Numbered from the stretch's first letter, positions 7,810 through 16,044 are shown. The stretch is 18,224 nucleotides of DNA from Cyanothece sp. UBA12306 (GCA_003448685.1 DLXW01000361.1:1-18224); one strand, 5' to 3'. Translations and numbers: made by a program. The notes: generated by a model not told the origin, from the letters alone.

Positions 7810-9231
7810 ATGGATAATTTATTACTTGTTCTCTATCTTTTATCATTTCTACTAATTTCTACCTATTCCATTTTAAATTTTAAAAGCAAAGGATTATGCC
7901 TTGATACTTTTTTCTTGTTTCTCATAATTTTATACTACCTATTTGTTCCGATTAATCTTCTTGTATTTGGTTCAGAATTGTATGATCCTAACAGTAGAAA
8001 ATATCTGTATCCAACCCTAAATTACGTTAGTTTTGAGTCTTTATTTGCTACTTTATTATTTTTATCATTTTATATTTTAGGAACAAAAATAAATTTTAAA
8101 AAAAAATTAGCTTATCCGCTCAAAGTTTACACTTTAATGGTAGGTAAAGTAACTATATACAAAATATTATGCAGAACTTTTACAATTTTGTCATTGCTCT
8201 CTCTGTTGATTTATATTAACCAGTTTGGAGGACTATTACAGGCTATTATTCTTACTCAAGCGGTTCGTAGTGGATATGGTTACGAAATGACAGACAGTCC
8301 TTATTTATTTGTCAAGGAATTCATCCCATTATCTTTGATTACTATTGCACTTTATACTTGGCAAAAGAGAGAAACAATCATAGATAATATTTGTTTTTAT
8401 ACATCTTGGTTGGTTATCAGTTTTCTCTATTTATTTTTGACTGCAGGTAAAGCAGCAATCCTATTACTGTTTATGCTCATATATTTTTCAATAGTAATTA
8501 AAAACAAAAAATACTATATCTCGATTGCTTTATTATTTATCTTAGGAGCATTTGTCAGTTTAGGAATTTTAGATGAATTGTTTATTGTGATCGCTAAATT
8601 AACAAAAGAAGACGAAGAATTAGGATTTGGAATGATTCTACGTCGTTTAATCTCTACAATTCTTTCTGGAGAATTGGGAAAAGGTGAGTATCTAACAGCT
8701 CTAGATAAATCATCTAATAAATATCTGGAGACTTTAGGATATTTGGTTCATTTTCAAGTTTCGTTAAATTTGAGCTTGCATAATAATTACCATTTGTTAT
8801 TTGTCCAAGACTTTTTGACAGCATTAAGTGAGTTTGTTCCAGATCGATTACTAGGAACTGATCTAGATAATCTTCCTACTAATGTTCAAATGGTTAATAC
8901 AGCTCTTTACAGAAATACCTATCCCATACTTCCTGCACGAACAGAAGCAAGTGTTCCCCCTGGAATAATTACTTATACAATTTATAGTTTTTCTCTTCCA
9001 GGATTAATTTGTTTGAGCTTTTTGTGGGGATGTTTTTATCAGTTTATTGACAGAATTTTTAAAAAACTTATTCAAGTAAGAAATGATTTTCATGGAATCT
9101 ACGCTTTTTCTGTGATTATACTTGGTTTCTATCCCATTGCTGGCATTCCAAGTTTTGTTATTGGCAACAAAATATTTGTGATTTTTTTCTTGTTTTTGTT
9201 AGTTAGTTTTAAACTAAGGTATGTTAGGTGA
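7810..9231 (+). CDS. Wzy-like O-antigen/oligosaccharide repeat-unit polymerase
   Basis: Integral membrane protein of 473 residues and about 10-12 hydrophobic helices, for instance 4-22, 32-53, 75-92, 124-137, 172-183, 195-211, 215-230, 235-252, 386-411 and 430-467. A long polar loop (about 262-385) probably faces the periplasm. This topology with low motif conservation is what Wzy polymerases show. Loop residues ARTEASVPPGIITY (376-389), directly before a helix, resemble a segment seen in oligosaccharide repeat-unit polymerases. It would join flipped repeat units into a chain. AGAGG just before ATG 7810 serves as ribosome site, with a short 4-base spacer. Placement between GT4 genes and the 4-base GTGA overlap with the next gene support the role. 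A WaaL-type ligase is the main alternative, less likely by position and loop. Confidence 0.78.
   Translation: MDNLLLVLYLLSFLLISTYSILNFKSKGLCLDTFFLFLIILYYLFVPINLLVFGSELYDPNSRKYLYPTLNYVSFESLFATLLFLSFYILGTKINFKKKLAYPLKVYTLMVGKVTIYKILCRTFTILSLLSLLIYINQFGGLLQAIILTQAVRSGYGYEMTDSPYLFVKEFIPLSLITIALYTWQKRETIIDNICFYTSWLVISFLYLFLTAGKAAILLLFMLIYFSIVIKNKKYYISIALLFILGAFVSLGILDELFIVIAKLTKEDEELGFGMILRRLISTILSGELGKGEYLTALDKSSNKYLETLGYLVHFQVSLNLSLHNNYHLLFVQDFLTALSEFVPDRLLGTDLDNLPTNVQMVNTALYRNTYPILPARTEASVPPGIITYTIYSFSLPGLICLSFLWGCFYQFIDRIFKKLIQVRNDFHGIYAFSVIILGFYPIAGIPSFVIGNKIFVIFFLFLLVSFKLRYVR
9215..9219 (+). promoter_or_regulatory. Ribosome binding site TAAGG supporting a GTG start
   Basis: TAAGG lies 8 bases before GTG 9228, which overlaps the TGA of the polymerase gene. 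An ATG at 9221 is in another frame, so this GTG is the first start that gives the conserved MKILFIISGL N-terminus. Confidence 0.5.
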
Positions 9232-10364
9232 AAATACTATTTATTATTAGTGGACTATCAACAGGTGGAGCTGAAATGATGCTCTATAAACTGTTATCTC
9301 GGATCAATATTGATCGCTTCGAGCCAGTTGTTATTTCTTTGATTGATGGAGGCCCATTAGCCGAACAGATTTCTGCCTTAGATATACCCGTTTACTCAAT
9401 AGCGATGAATTCTAGAAAAGTTACAATTCAAGGTATTTGGCGATTAATTAATTTAGTTTGGCAAATTAAGCCTGATGTAATTCAAGGGTGGATGTACCAC
9501 GGAAATTTAGTGGCACAAATCCTAAGTATTCTCAGCTTCAAACCAGTTCCAGTGATTTGGAATATTCGTCACTCAGTTTATTCCCTAGAATACGAGAAAC
9601 CGAGAACAGCGACAATCATTAAATTGTTAGCTAAACTTTCTAGTTTTCCAAAAACCATTATTTATGTCTCTCAAACAAGTGTTAATCAGCACGAACAATT
9701 AGGATACAAAGCCAGTAAGTCCGTAATGATTCCTAATGGCTTTAATACCGACGTATTTATACCATCAACAGATGCTCGTCAAAAATTACGTCAAGAGTTA
9801 GGATTAACTGAAAACGCCCTAATAATTGGGTTAATTGCTCGTTATCATCCTATGAAAGATCATGCCAATTTTCTGAAAGCTGCTGCTATTTTACTCAAAG
9901 AAATTCCCGATGTTTATTTCCTCTTAGTTGGTACTGGTTTAGAGGAAGAGAATCCTAATTTTGTTGCATTATTAACTGATTTAAACTTGACTAATGAAAA
10001 GAATTTTTACTTCCTAGGAGAACGCCAAGATATTCCCTATATTACTGCTGGGTTAGATATTAGTTCTCTTGTATCAGCTTGGGGAGAAGGATTTCCCAAT
10101 GTTATTGGGGAGGCCATGGCTTGTGGAATCCCTTGCGTTGTAACAGATGTGGGAGATTCAGCCTCGATTGTTGGAGATACTGGTAAAATTGTCCCCCCAA
10201 AACAACCTGAATTACTAGCTAAAGCTTGGCAAGAATTAATTGAACTAGGAGTGGAAAATAGAAAAAATTTAAGTCAAAAAGCACGAAGAAGAATTATTGA
10301 ACTTTTTTCTCTTGAATTAATTGTCAATCGGTATGAAATGCTATATGATCAATGCCAGGAATAA
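9228..10364 (+). CDS. GT4-family glycosyltransferase
   Basis: GT-B enzyme starting directly with the beta strand and acceptor loop MKILFIISGLSTGGAEMM (1-18), the usual N-terminus of GT4, which supports the GTG start. MIPNGFNTDVF (167-177) marks the domain hinge. LIARYHPMKDHANFLKAAA (202-220) and the E-x7-E pair E287/E295 in GEGFPNVIGEAMACGIP form the donor site. The GTG overlaps the polymerase stop by 4 bases. It is closely related to the GT4 at 6613, with near-identical donor motifs, yet the N-terminal acceptor halves differ. They could therefore use similar donors on different acceptors (inference). It is the last gene of the tightly packed block; a 74-base gap follows. Confidence 0.92.
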   Translation: MKILFIISGLSTGGAEMMLYKLLSRINIDRFEPVVISLIDGGPLAEQISALDIPVYSIAMNSRKVTIQGIWRLINLVWQIKPDVIQGWMYHGNLVAQILSILSFKPVPVIWNIRHSVYSLEYEKPRTATIIKLLAKLSSFPKTIIYVSQTSVNQHEQLGYKASKSVMIPNGFNTDVFIPSTDARQKLRQELGLTENALIIGLIARYHPMKDHANFLKAAAILLKEIPDVYFLLVGTGLEEENPNFVALLTDLNLTNEKNFYFLGERQDIPYITAGLDISSLVSAWGEGFPNVIGEAMACGIPCVVTDVGDSASIVGDTGKIVPPKQPELLAKAWQELIELGVENRKNLSQKARRRIIELFSLELIVNRYEMLYDQCQE

Positions 10365-10377
10365 AATTGCATGATAA

Positions 10378-10399
10378 CTAAATATTTTTTTATATTTAG
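10378..10399. repeat. Short AT-rich inverted repeat after the GT4 gene
   Basis: Eight-base perfect arms CTAAATAT and ATATTTAG flank a T6 loop, 14 bases past the stop of the GT4 gene. The stem is pure A-T apart from one G-C pair and no T tract follows, so it is at best a weak terminator or an mRNA-end stem. It may be chance in AT-rich DNA. Confidence 0.3.
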
Positions 10400-10438
10400 A
10401 ATTTCAAAATAAGATTACTATTAAATTTATGAACAACT

Positions 10439-11425
10439 ATGATTAAACAACAAATGAAATTATTCTTGGCTTCTAAACCAAAACTCAAAACAACTGCTTT
10501 CATCGCCACTGATCTATGGAAAGGATTGCAGATGACATTGGGTAAAATTGATACGAAATCTGGAATGGCTCATGCTAATTATTCAACAAAAGAGTCTATC
10601 AAATATATAGAAGAAGTTTTTAACGACTACAAAAAATATGGTGAATTTGAACAATTTTATGGGGTTGCTGCTGAAATAGGTCCAGGTGATAATGCTGGTG
10701 TTGCTTTACTCATGAGGCAGGATGGATGTCAACAAGTAGATTTGATAGATCGTTACTATAGTCGCCGTAATCGTGAGCAACAAAATAAAATTTATGACTC
10801 TCTTGGACATAAATATAAGTTAGATAATTTGAAAACTCAAGATTTTTGGGATGAAACAAAGATAGCAGGTATTAATTGGAAAATTGGTCAGTCAGCAGAA
10901 GACTATTTTAGAAAATGCGCCCAAGAGAAAAAACAAATCTATGACTTTATAGTATCCCGCGCGGTTTTGGAGCATCTATATAATCCCCTGGATGCGTTAC
11001 AAGACATGGTAACTTGTTTAAAGCCCAAGGGAAGAATGCTGCATAAAATTGATTTTCGAGATCATGGAATGTTCACGCCTGAAAATCAGGAATTAACTTT
11101 CCTCGAAATTCCTAGTTTCTTCTATCCTTTAATGGTCAGAAATTCTGGTCGTCCCAACCGAATTTTAATTCATCGTTACCGAGAGGTCTTAGAAAGATTA
11201 AAAAAACAGGGATTAATTGACTATTCTATATTAGTAACTCACTTAGTTGATGCTGGAGAGATTTCTCCTCATACAACTTTTGACAATATTGACTTGAAAA
11301 AACAAAATAAAGCTATCAATTTTGTTGAAAAGTATAAACATAAACTAGCTACTGAGTTTATTGATTTAGATAGCCAGGATCTGGCCGTGTCTGGAGTTTT
11401 TTTGAAAGTTGTTAAATTAATATAA
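10439..11425 (+). CDS. SAM-dependent methyltransferase of the ExGPGD/HKxDxxDH type
   Basis: Class I methyltransferase, 328 residues. Motif I is EIGPGDNAG (79-87), a GPGD variant of the usual GxGxG loop, with D101 in VDLIDRYYSR as the likely ribose-binding acid. DFIVSRAVLEHLYNPLDAL (169-187) and LKPKGRMLHKIDFRDH (194-209) are the later motifs. The methyltransferase at 17536 shares GPGD, AVLEH and HK[IV]D[FL][RK]DH, so they form one subfamily. It carries an N-terminal extension of about 70 residues before the fold and a C-terminal part after residue 210 that may bind the substrate. ATG 10439 has no clear Shine-Dalgarno. It sits between the glycosyltransferase block and asnB, with gaps of 74 and 105 bases, so it may be a separate unit. 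Substrate unknown; a sugar is likely from context. Confidence 0.82.
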   Translation: MIKQQMKLFLASKPKLKTTAFIATDLWKGLQMTLGKIDTKSGMAHANYSTKESIKYIEEVFNDYKKYGEFEQFYGVAAEIGPGDNAGVALLMRQDGCQQVDLIDRYYSRRNREQQNKIYDSLGHKYKLDNLKTQDFWDETKIAGINWKIGQSAEDYFRKCAQEKKQIYDFIVSRAVLEHLYNPLDALQDMVTCLKPKGRMLHKIDFRDHGMFTPENQELTFLEIPSFFYPLMVRNSGRPNRILIHRYREVLERLKKQGLIDYSILVTHLVDAGEISPHTTFDNIDLKKQNKAINFVEKYKHKLATEFIDLDSQDLAVSGVFLKVVKLI

Positions 11426-11444
11426 ATGAGAACTCAAGCAAACT

Positions 11445-11468
11445 TTATTTAAGAAGATTATTAAATAA
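11445..11468. repeat. Short AT-only inverted repeat in the gap before asnB
   Basis: Arms TTATTTAA and TTAAATAA pair perfectly over 8 bases with an 8-base loop, 20 bases after the methyltransferase stop. Having only A-T pairs it would be unstable; reported as a structure only, without a proven role. Confidence 0.25.
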
Positions 11469-11530
11469 TTGAAGATATCTGGCTGAATTACTCGAATTAA
11501 TTTCTATTACAAATAAGGAAAAAAGTCTAA

Positions 11531-13480
11531 ATGTGTGGTATCACAGGTTTCTGGAACCCATTACAACATTTCAATCAAGATCAATTAAAGGCGATCGCTA
11601 AGCAAATGTCACAGACAATGTTCCATCGTGGTCCTGATGATGATGGAACTTGGACTGATGCTGAAGCAGGAATTGCTCTAGGACATCGCAGACTATCGAT
11701 TTTAGACCTATCTCCTGAAGGACATCAACCGATGCTATCTGCTGATGGTCGCTATGTGATGGCCTTTAATGGAGAGATTTACAATTTTCTCGACTTACAA
11801 AAACAATTAAAACAGAAAGGACATCACTTTCGAGGTCATTCCGATACGGAAGTTATGCTGGCCAGTTTCAGCCAATGGGGAGTAGAAACAGCCATCAAAC
11901 AGTTTAATGGAATGTTTGCTTTTGCTCTTTGGGATCGTCAAGAAAGAACACTATACTTAGGACGCGATCGCCTCGGAGAGAAGCCCCTGTATTATGGTTC
12001 CGTCGGTAAAACCCTTCTTTTTGGCTCAGAATTAAAAGCTCTTAAAGCTCATCCCGACTTCTGTACAACTATTAATCGAGATGCTCTAGCACTCTACCTA
12101 CGTCATCATCATATACCCACTCCTTATACTATCTACACAGGTATCTACAAACTGCCGCCTGCTTCCCTTTTAAAGATTTCCTCTCCCCAAGAAATTCCTC
12201 AACCCCTACCATATTGGTCTGCGAGAATCGCCGCAGAGACGGGACTAAATCAACCTTTTACCGGTTCGGAGCAAGAAGCTATTGCCCAACTCGATGCCTT
12301 GTTGCGGGATGCCGTTAGCTTACGGATGATAGCCGACGTACCTTTAGGGGCATTTCTATCTGGTGGGATCGATTCTTCTACCGTCGTCGCTTTGATGCAA
12401 GCTCAAAGTAATCAACCTGTGAAAACCTTTAGTATCGGTTTCTATGAGGACGGCTACAATGAAGCCCAACACGCCAAAGCAGTAGCCCAACACTTAGGAA
12501 CCGATCACACTGAACTTTATGTCACTCCTCAAGAGGCAATGGCAGTTATTCCTAAACTTCCTACCCTCTATGACGAACCCTTTGCCGATTCTTCTCAGAT
12601 TCCTACTTTCTTAGTATCTCAACTGGCTCGACAAAAGGTATCTGTCAGCCTTTCTGGTGATGGAGGAGATGAGCTTTTTTGTGGTTACCATCGATATTTT
12701 TTGGCTCGTAATATTTGGCAAAAAATAGGATGGATGCCCCACAATATGAGACAAATATTGGCTAGTGCTTTAAGTAGCATATCTCCCCAAACATGGAATC
12801 TTGGTTTTAGTCCAGTGCAAAATCTATTTCCTAAGCAACTCTCATCGATAAATCTAGGAGACAAGATCAACAAACTAGCTGAAATTTTAGCTTTTGCTAA
12901 TTCTCAGGTCTTTTACCAACGATTAATGTCCCACTGGAAAGATACAGAATCCTTAGTTATCAAAAGTTCTGAACCACCAACCATCTTCAATGACTTAAGC
13001 AAGATCAATCAACTTCGAGATTTTACCCATCAGATGATGTATCTCGATACAGTCAGTTATCTTCCTAATGATATTTTAGTCAAAGTAGATCGAGCCAGCA
13101 TGGGAGTTAGTTTAGAATCTCGCATTCCTCTGTTAGATCACCGTGTGGTAGAATTTGCTTGGCAGGTTCCTCTTAGTTTAAAGGTTCGCAATGGTCAAGG
13201 TAAATGGCTCTTACGGCAAGTTTTATATCAATATATTCCTCCCAGTTTGATCGAAAGACCTAAAATGGGCTTTGGCGTACCGATTGATAATTGGTTGCGT
13301 GGTTCATTACGGGATTGGGCAGAAGAACTCTTAGATGAAAAAAGATTGTGCCAAGAAGGGTTTTTTAATCCTCAGCCTATTCGTCAGAAGTGGGAAGAAC
13401 ATTTATCAGGAACTCGTAATTGGCAGTATTATCTTTGGGATGTAATAATGTTTCAGGCGTGGTTACAAAAAAACGGCTAA
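11531..13480 (+). CDS. asnB: Asparagine synthetase (glutamine-hydrolysing) family, AsnB; possible glycan amidotransferase
   Basis: Two-domain enzyme. The N-terminal Ntn glutaminase begins with catalytic Cys2 (MCGITGF), so ATG 11531 is certain; HRRLSILDL (52-60), NGEIYN (80-85) and SDTE (104-107) line the glutamine site. The C-terminal synthetase domain has the PP-loop SGGIDSS (277-283) that binds ATP, and SLSGDGGDELFCGYHRYF further on. At 649 residues it is of the long type frequent in capsule and O-antigen clusters. There such homologues, for example WbpS, are tied to amidation of uronic acids. AAGGAA sits 10 bases upstream of the start. It is more GC-rich than the neighbours (31 of 60 GC at 12301-12360) though 12841-12900 drops to 20 of 60. 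Both HIP1 octamers of the window lie in it. Its last 19 codons recur, decayed, at 14671. Plain asparagine synthesis remains possible. Confidence 0.93.
   Translation: MCGITGFWNPLQHFNQDQLKAIAKQMSQTMFHRGPDDDGTWTDAEAGIALGHRRLSILDLSPEGHQPMLSADGRYVMAFNGEIYNFLDLQKQLKQKGHHFRGHSDTEVMLASFSQWGVETAIKQFNGMFAFALWDRQERTLYLGRDRLGEKPLYYGSVGKTLLFGSELKALKAHPDFCTTINRDALALYLRHHHIPTPYTIYTGIYKLPPASLLKISSPQEIPQPLPYWSARIAAETGLNQPFTGSEQEAIAQLDALLRDAVSLRMIADVPLGAFLSGGIDSSTVVALMQAQSNQPVKTFSIGFYEDGYNEAQHAKAVAQHLGTDHTELYVTPQEAMAVIPKLPTLYDEPFADSSQIPTFLVSQLARQKVSVSLSGDGGDELFCGYHRYFLARNIWQKIGWMPHNMRQILASALSSISPQTWNLGFSPVQNLFPKQLSSINLGDKINKLAEILAFANSQVFYQRLMSHWKDTESLVIKSSEPPTIFNDLSKINQLRDFTHQMMYLDTVSYLPNDILVKVDRASMGVSLESRIPLLDHRVVEFAWQVPLSLKVRNGQGKWLLRQVLYQYIPPSLIERPKMGFGVPIDNWLRGSLRDWAEELLDEKRLCQEGFFNPQPIRQKWEEHLSGTRNWQYYLWDVIMFQAWLQKNG
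11591..11598. repeat. HIP1 octamer GCGATCGC
   Basis: Exact copy of the palindromic octamer abundant in many cyanobacterial genomes, inside asnB. It points to a cyanobacterial host. Confidence 0.85.
11964..11971. repeat. HIP1 octamer GCGATCGC
   Basis: Second exact copy, also inside asnB, 373 bases from the first. The rest of the window contains none that I could find; a one-mismatch copy, CCGATCGC, lies at 5925-5932. Confidence 0.85.
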
Positions 13481-13526
13481 ATAACAATCGTCTCATCGAC
13501 AAAAATCAAGAAAATTAATAACTAAA

Positions 13527-14507
13527 TTAAACATTTTCTTCTAAAATATAATTAAATTCTGTTAATAAAGGTTTAGTTATTGTATATATCCTTTTGACTT
13601 CGTCATTTGATAGCTTAGAACTCCAGGTACTTGGTGGCTTAATTTTTCCATCAAAATCAAAAATAGATATATTTCCCATCAAGTGATGCTTTTCGGGGAA
13701 AATAACACTTTGTAGAAGATCTTCATGTTTTAATTCTAGAAAGTCAAGAATTGATACTATATTAGCTTGAGGAGCGTCACAGAAATCATCGTAGGAGATT
13801 CTTAGATAAGAAGATTCCTTTAAAAATAATTTCTTTAATTTTAAGATTCTTTGATGCTGAAATAGCCATTTTTTTGCTGCATCTTCTAATATTTTATTAC
13901 GATATTTTTCAATGTTTATTTCCGATTTTTTCTGATAATTTTTATAAAAAGAATAAGCATAACTTAAAGGATTTCTTGTAATATGAATTATTTTTGCTGG
14001 AATCTCATTATTAGAATATGACTGAATAAAAAAAGGTTTAAATAAGGTTTTGCTGCCATCTACGAAAACGAAAGATTGATTTCTGTTAGCAATGAAGTTA
14101 ACAAAATCAAGATAGACTTCATAGTATTCTTGACAAGGTTTACTGGCTAATTTCCAAACAATGCGACCCAAAGGAATGGTAAGTCCTAGCATTAGTATAT
14201 TGAGAAATATGTTGACTGATCTGGTACTACGACCATCTTGTTGAATTAATTGAGGTAAATAGGGGAACCAAATATCTTCTTGTGAAAACTTATTTAGGCT
14301 TGTTTCGTTATATAATTGCTGCCAGAAATCGCATTGACTAACTTTTTTTCGACAGGTACAAATCTGATCAAACTCCCTAGTCGGAAAAGTATCTCCTAAG
14401 CTTGTAATTTGTGAATGGTTATTTAAGACCACCGAAAGCAAAGTAGCCCCATGAAAAGAAGGACACAATACATAATAAATTTTAGCCTTTGGCAAATTAA
14501 TAGACAT
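13527..14507 (-). CDS. Sulfotransferase family protein (PAPS-dependent, probably carbohydrate)
   Basis: Likely transfers sulfate from PAPS to a sugar hydroxyl. The N-terminal strand-loop-helix YYVLCPSFHGATLLSVVL (11-28) corresponds to the 5'-phosphosulfate loop; it keeps G-x-T-L-L but has Phe-His where many members carry Arg/His-Ser. NNHSQITSLGD (29-39) and a CxC...C-x-FW motif (C50, C52, C59, W62) are typical of one bacterial branch. KIIHITRNPLSYAYSF (172-187) is the 3'-phosphate motif, with R178 and S186. The length, 326 residues, fits the family. It is the only minus-strand gene and faces asnB tail to tail with 46 bases between. Start ATG 14507 has no clear Shine-Dalgarno. Flanked by asnB and an asnB-tail remnant, it looks like an inserted cassette. 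Sulfation of the cluster's polymer is inferred from position. Confidence 0.84.
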   Translation of the reverse strand: MSINLPKAKIYYVLCPSFHGATLLSVVLNNHSQITSLGDTFPTREFDQICTCRKKVSQCDFWQQLYNETSLNKFSQEDIWFPYLPQLIQQDGRSTRSVNIFLNILMLGLTIPLGRIVWKLASKPCQEYYEVYLDFVNFIANRNQSFVFVDGSKTLFKPFFIQSYSNNEIPAKIIHITRNPLSYAYSFYKNYQKKSEINIEKYRNKILEDAAKKWLFQHQRILKLKKLFLKESSYLRISYDDFCDAPQANIVSILDFLELKHEDLLQSVIFPEKHHLMGNISIFDFDGKIKPPSTWSSKLSNDEVKRIYTITKPLLTEFNYILEENV

Positions 14508-14546
14508 TTTGTAATTCTTTAAGTCATTTTTTACAAATAAACATTA

Positions 14547-14569
14547 ACTAACACATTAAACTAACACAT
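14547..14569. repeat. Tandem repeat of ACTAACACAT upstream of the sulfotransferase gene
   Basis: ACTAACACAT occurs at 14547-14556 and 14560-14569, separated by TAA, giving a 13-base period. It lies 40-62 bases before the sulfotransferase start, where an operator or promoter element would be. Function unknown; two units only, so chance duplication is possible. Confidence 0.45.
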
Positions 14570-14670
14570 CTACTGAAACTTTGGTTATGATTGGTAATTA
14601 TTAAAGTTTATATTGTAGGCTTTTCATATAAATAAGTCTTATCTTAAAAAGAATAATTCCTCACAACCTC

Positions 14671-14740
14671 AATTGGTAATATTATCTCTAGGATGTGATA
14701 ATGTTTCAGATATGGTTATCAGAAAAATAGCTAATTGACT
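14671..14740 (+). pseudogene. Decayed duplicate of the 3' end of asnB
   Basis: Read in the frame starting at 14671, the codons give N W stop Y Y L stop D V I M F Q I W L S E K stop. The intact asnB ends N W Q Y Y L W D V I M F Q A W L Q K N G stop (13418-13480). Hand alignment of 13418-13474 with 14671-14727 gives 45 identical bases of 57, with no gap and with similarity running past the stop (GCTAA). Upstream of 14671 the match is lost. Two in-frame stops (TAA 14677, TAG 14689) show it is dead. It marks either the old end of asnB left behind by an insertion, or the last trace of a second asnB copy. It lies between the sulfotransferase and the dehydrogenase gene. Confidence 0.8.
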
Positions 14741-14763
14741 AAAAAATAAAATCATCATTCAAA

Positions 14764-16044
14764 ATGACAAATCAGATTGCAGTTATTGGTTTAGGTTATG
14801 TTGGGTTACCAGTTGCGTTGGCTTTTGCCAAAAAATTTCCTGATACTATTGGCTTTGAGATTAATTTAGAGAAAGTTGCTAACCTAAGACAAGGTATTGA
14901 CAGAACAGGTGAAGTTAGTAGCCAAGAGTTAAAAACTTCTACCCTCAAAATTACTGCTAATCCCGATGATTTATCTGAAGCTAATTTTTTTATTGTGGCT
15001 GTTCCCACCCCTGTAGCTATTGATAATCGTCCCAATTTAACCCCTTTAATCAAAGCATCTGAAACCATTGGCAAAGTTCTCAAAAGTGGTTCAGTGGTAG
15101 TCTATGAATCTACAGTTTATCCTGGTGTCACCGAAGAAATCTGTGGACCTGTGTTGGCTAAGTATTCTGGATTGAAACAAGGGATTGATTTTAAATTAGG
15201 TTATTCACCAGAACGGATCAATCCAGGGGATAAAACCCACACCTTAGAAAAAATTGTCAAAATTGTTGCGGGGGAAGACGCAGAAACCTTAGAACGAGTT
15301 GCCCAAGTTTATGAAACAATTATTGATGCAGGAATCCATCGCGCTACCTCAATTAAGGTGGCTGAAACTGCTAAAGTTTTAGAAAATACTCAGCGCGATG
15401 TTAATATTGCTTTGATAAATGAACTAGCTTTAATTTGCGATCACTTAAATATACGCACGAGCGAAGTACTCGCTGCTGCTAAAACCAAATGGAATTTTTT
15501 ACCTTTCACTCCTGGACTCGTAGGAGGTCACTGTATTGGTGTTGACCCCTACTATTTAACCACCAAAGCAGAAGAAATGGGTTATCATCCAGAAGTTATC
15601 TTAGCAGGAAGGCGGATTAATGATAGCATGGGAGCTTATATAGGTCAAAAGTTAGTCAAACTCTTAGTTCAGTGCAATTTAGCTATTAAAGGGTCAAGAG
15701 TTGCAATTTTAGGGTTAACATTCAAGGAAAATGTTCCCGATTTACGCAATAGCCGTGTCCCTGATATAATTACTGAATTAAAGCAATTTGGTATTAATCC
15801 TTTAGTTCACGATCCTTTAGCTAATACTGATGAAGCTAAAGAAGAATATGGTGTCACTATTGAAAAATGGGAACAATTAAAACAATTAGATGCTCTTATT
15901 ATAGCAGTTAATCATCAATACTATCTAAATATTTCTCAGGAAGAACTACTAGCTATTCTAAATCCCCATGGGGTATTAATAGATGTCAAATCTGTTTTAG
16001 ATCCAACTAATCTACCTAAAGAATTAACTTACTGGAGTTTATAA
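14764..16044 (+). CDS. tviB: TviB/WbpO-type UDP-N-acetyl-hexosamine 6-dehydrogenase
   Basis: NAD-dependent nucleotide-sugar dehydrogenase that oxidises C6 of UDP-GlcNAc or UDP-GalNAc twice, giving the uronic acid. GLGYVGLPVALAF (9-21) is the NAD loop. VPTP (80-83), the KASETIG segment (97-103), YESTVYPGVTEE (114-125) and SPERINPGDK (148-157) follow. K204 lies in ETAKVLENTQRD (201-212), and GLVGGHCIGVDPYYL (251-265) carries catalytic C257. VPTP followed by LTPLIKASE, and the IDxxTGEV-like N-terminal region, are closer to TviB/WbpO than to UDP-glucose dehydrogenase. Length 426 is normal. ATG 14764 has no Shine-Dalgarno. With the epimerase downstream and asnB upstream it may supply HexNAc-uronic acid for amidation (inference). 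Confidence 0.92.
   Translation: MTNQIAVIGLGYVGLPVALAFAKKFPDTIGFEINLEKVANLRQGIDRTGEVSSQELKTSTLKITANPDDLSEANFFIVAVPTPVAIDNRPNLTPLIKASETIGKVLKSGSVVVYESTVYPGVTEEICGPVLAKYSGLKQGIDFKLGYSPERINPGDKTHTLEKIVKIVAGEDAETLERVAQVYETIIDAGIHRATSIKVAETAKVLENTQRDVNIALINELALICDHLNIRTSEVLAAAKTKWNFLPFTPGLVGGHCIGVDPYYLTTKAEEMGYHPEVILAGRRINDSMGAYIGQKLVKLLVQCNLAIKGSRVAILGLTFKENVPDLRNSRVPDIITELKQFGINPLVHDPLANTDEAKEEYGVTIEKWEQLKQLDALIIAVNHQYYLNISQEELLAILNPHGVLIDVKSVLDPTNLPKELTYWSL

Noticed and set aside
10378..10399. Inverted repeat as a Rho-independent terminator
   Set aside because: Stem has a single G-C pair and is not followed by a T run; kept only as a low-confidence repeat.
11469..11497. TTGAAG and TCGAAT with a 17-base spacer before asnB, promoter-like
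   Set aside because: Both boxes are imperfect and such matches are frequent in AT-rich intergenic DNA; not strong enough to call.
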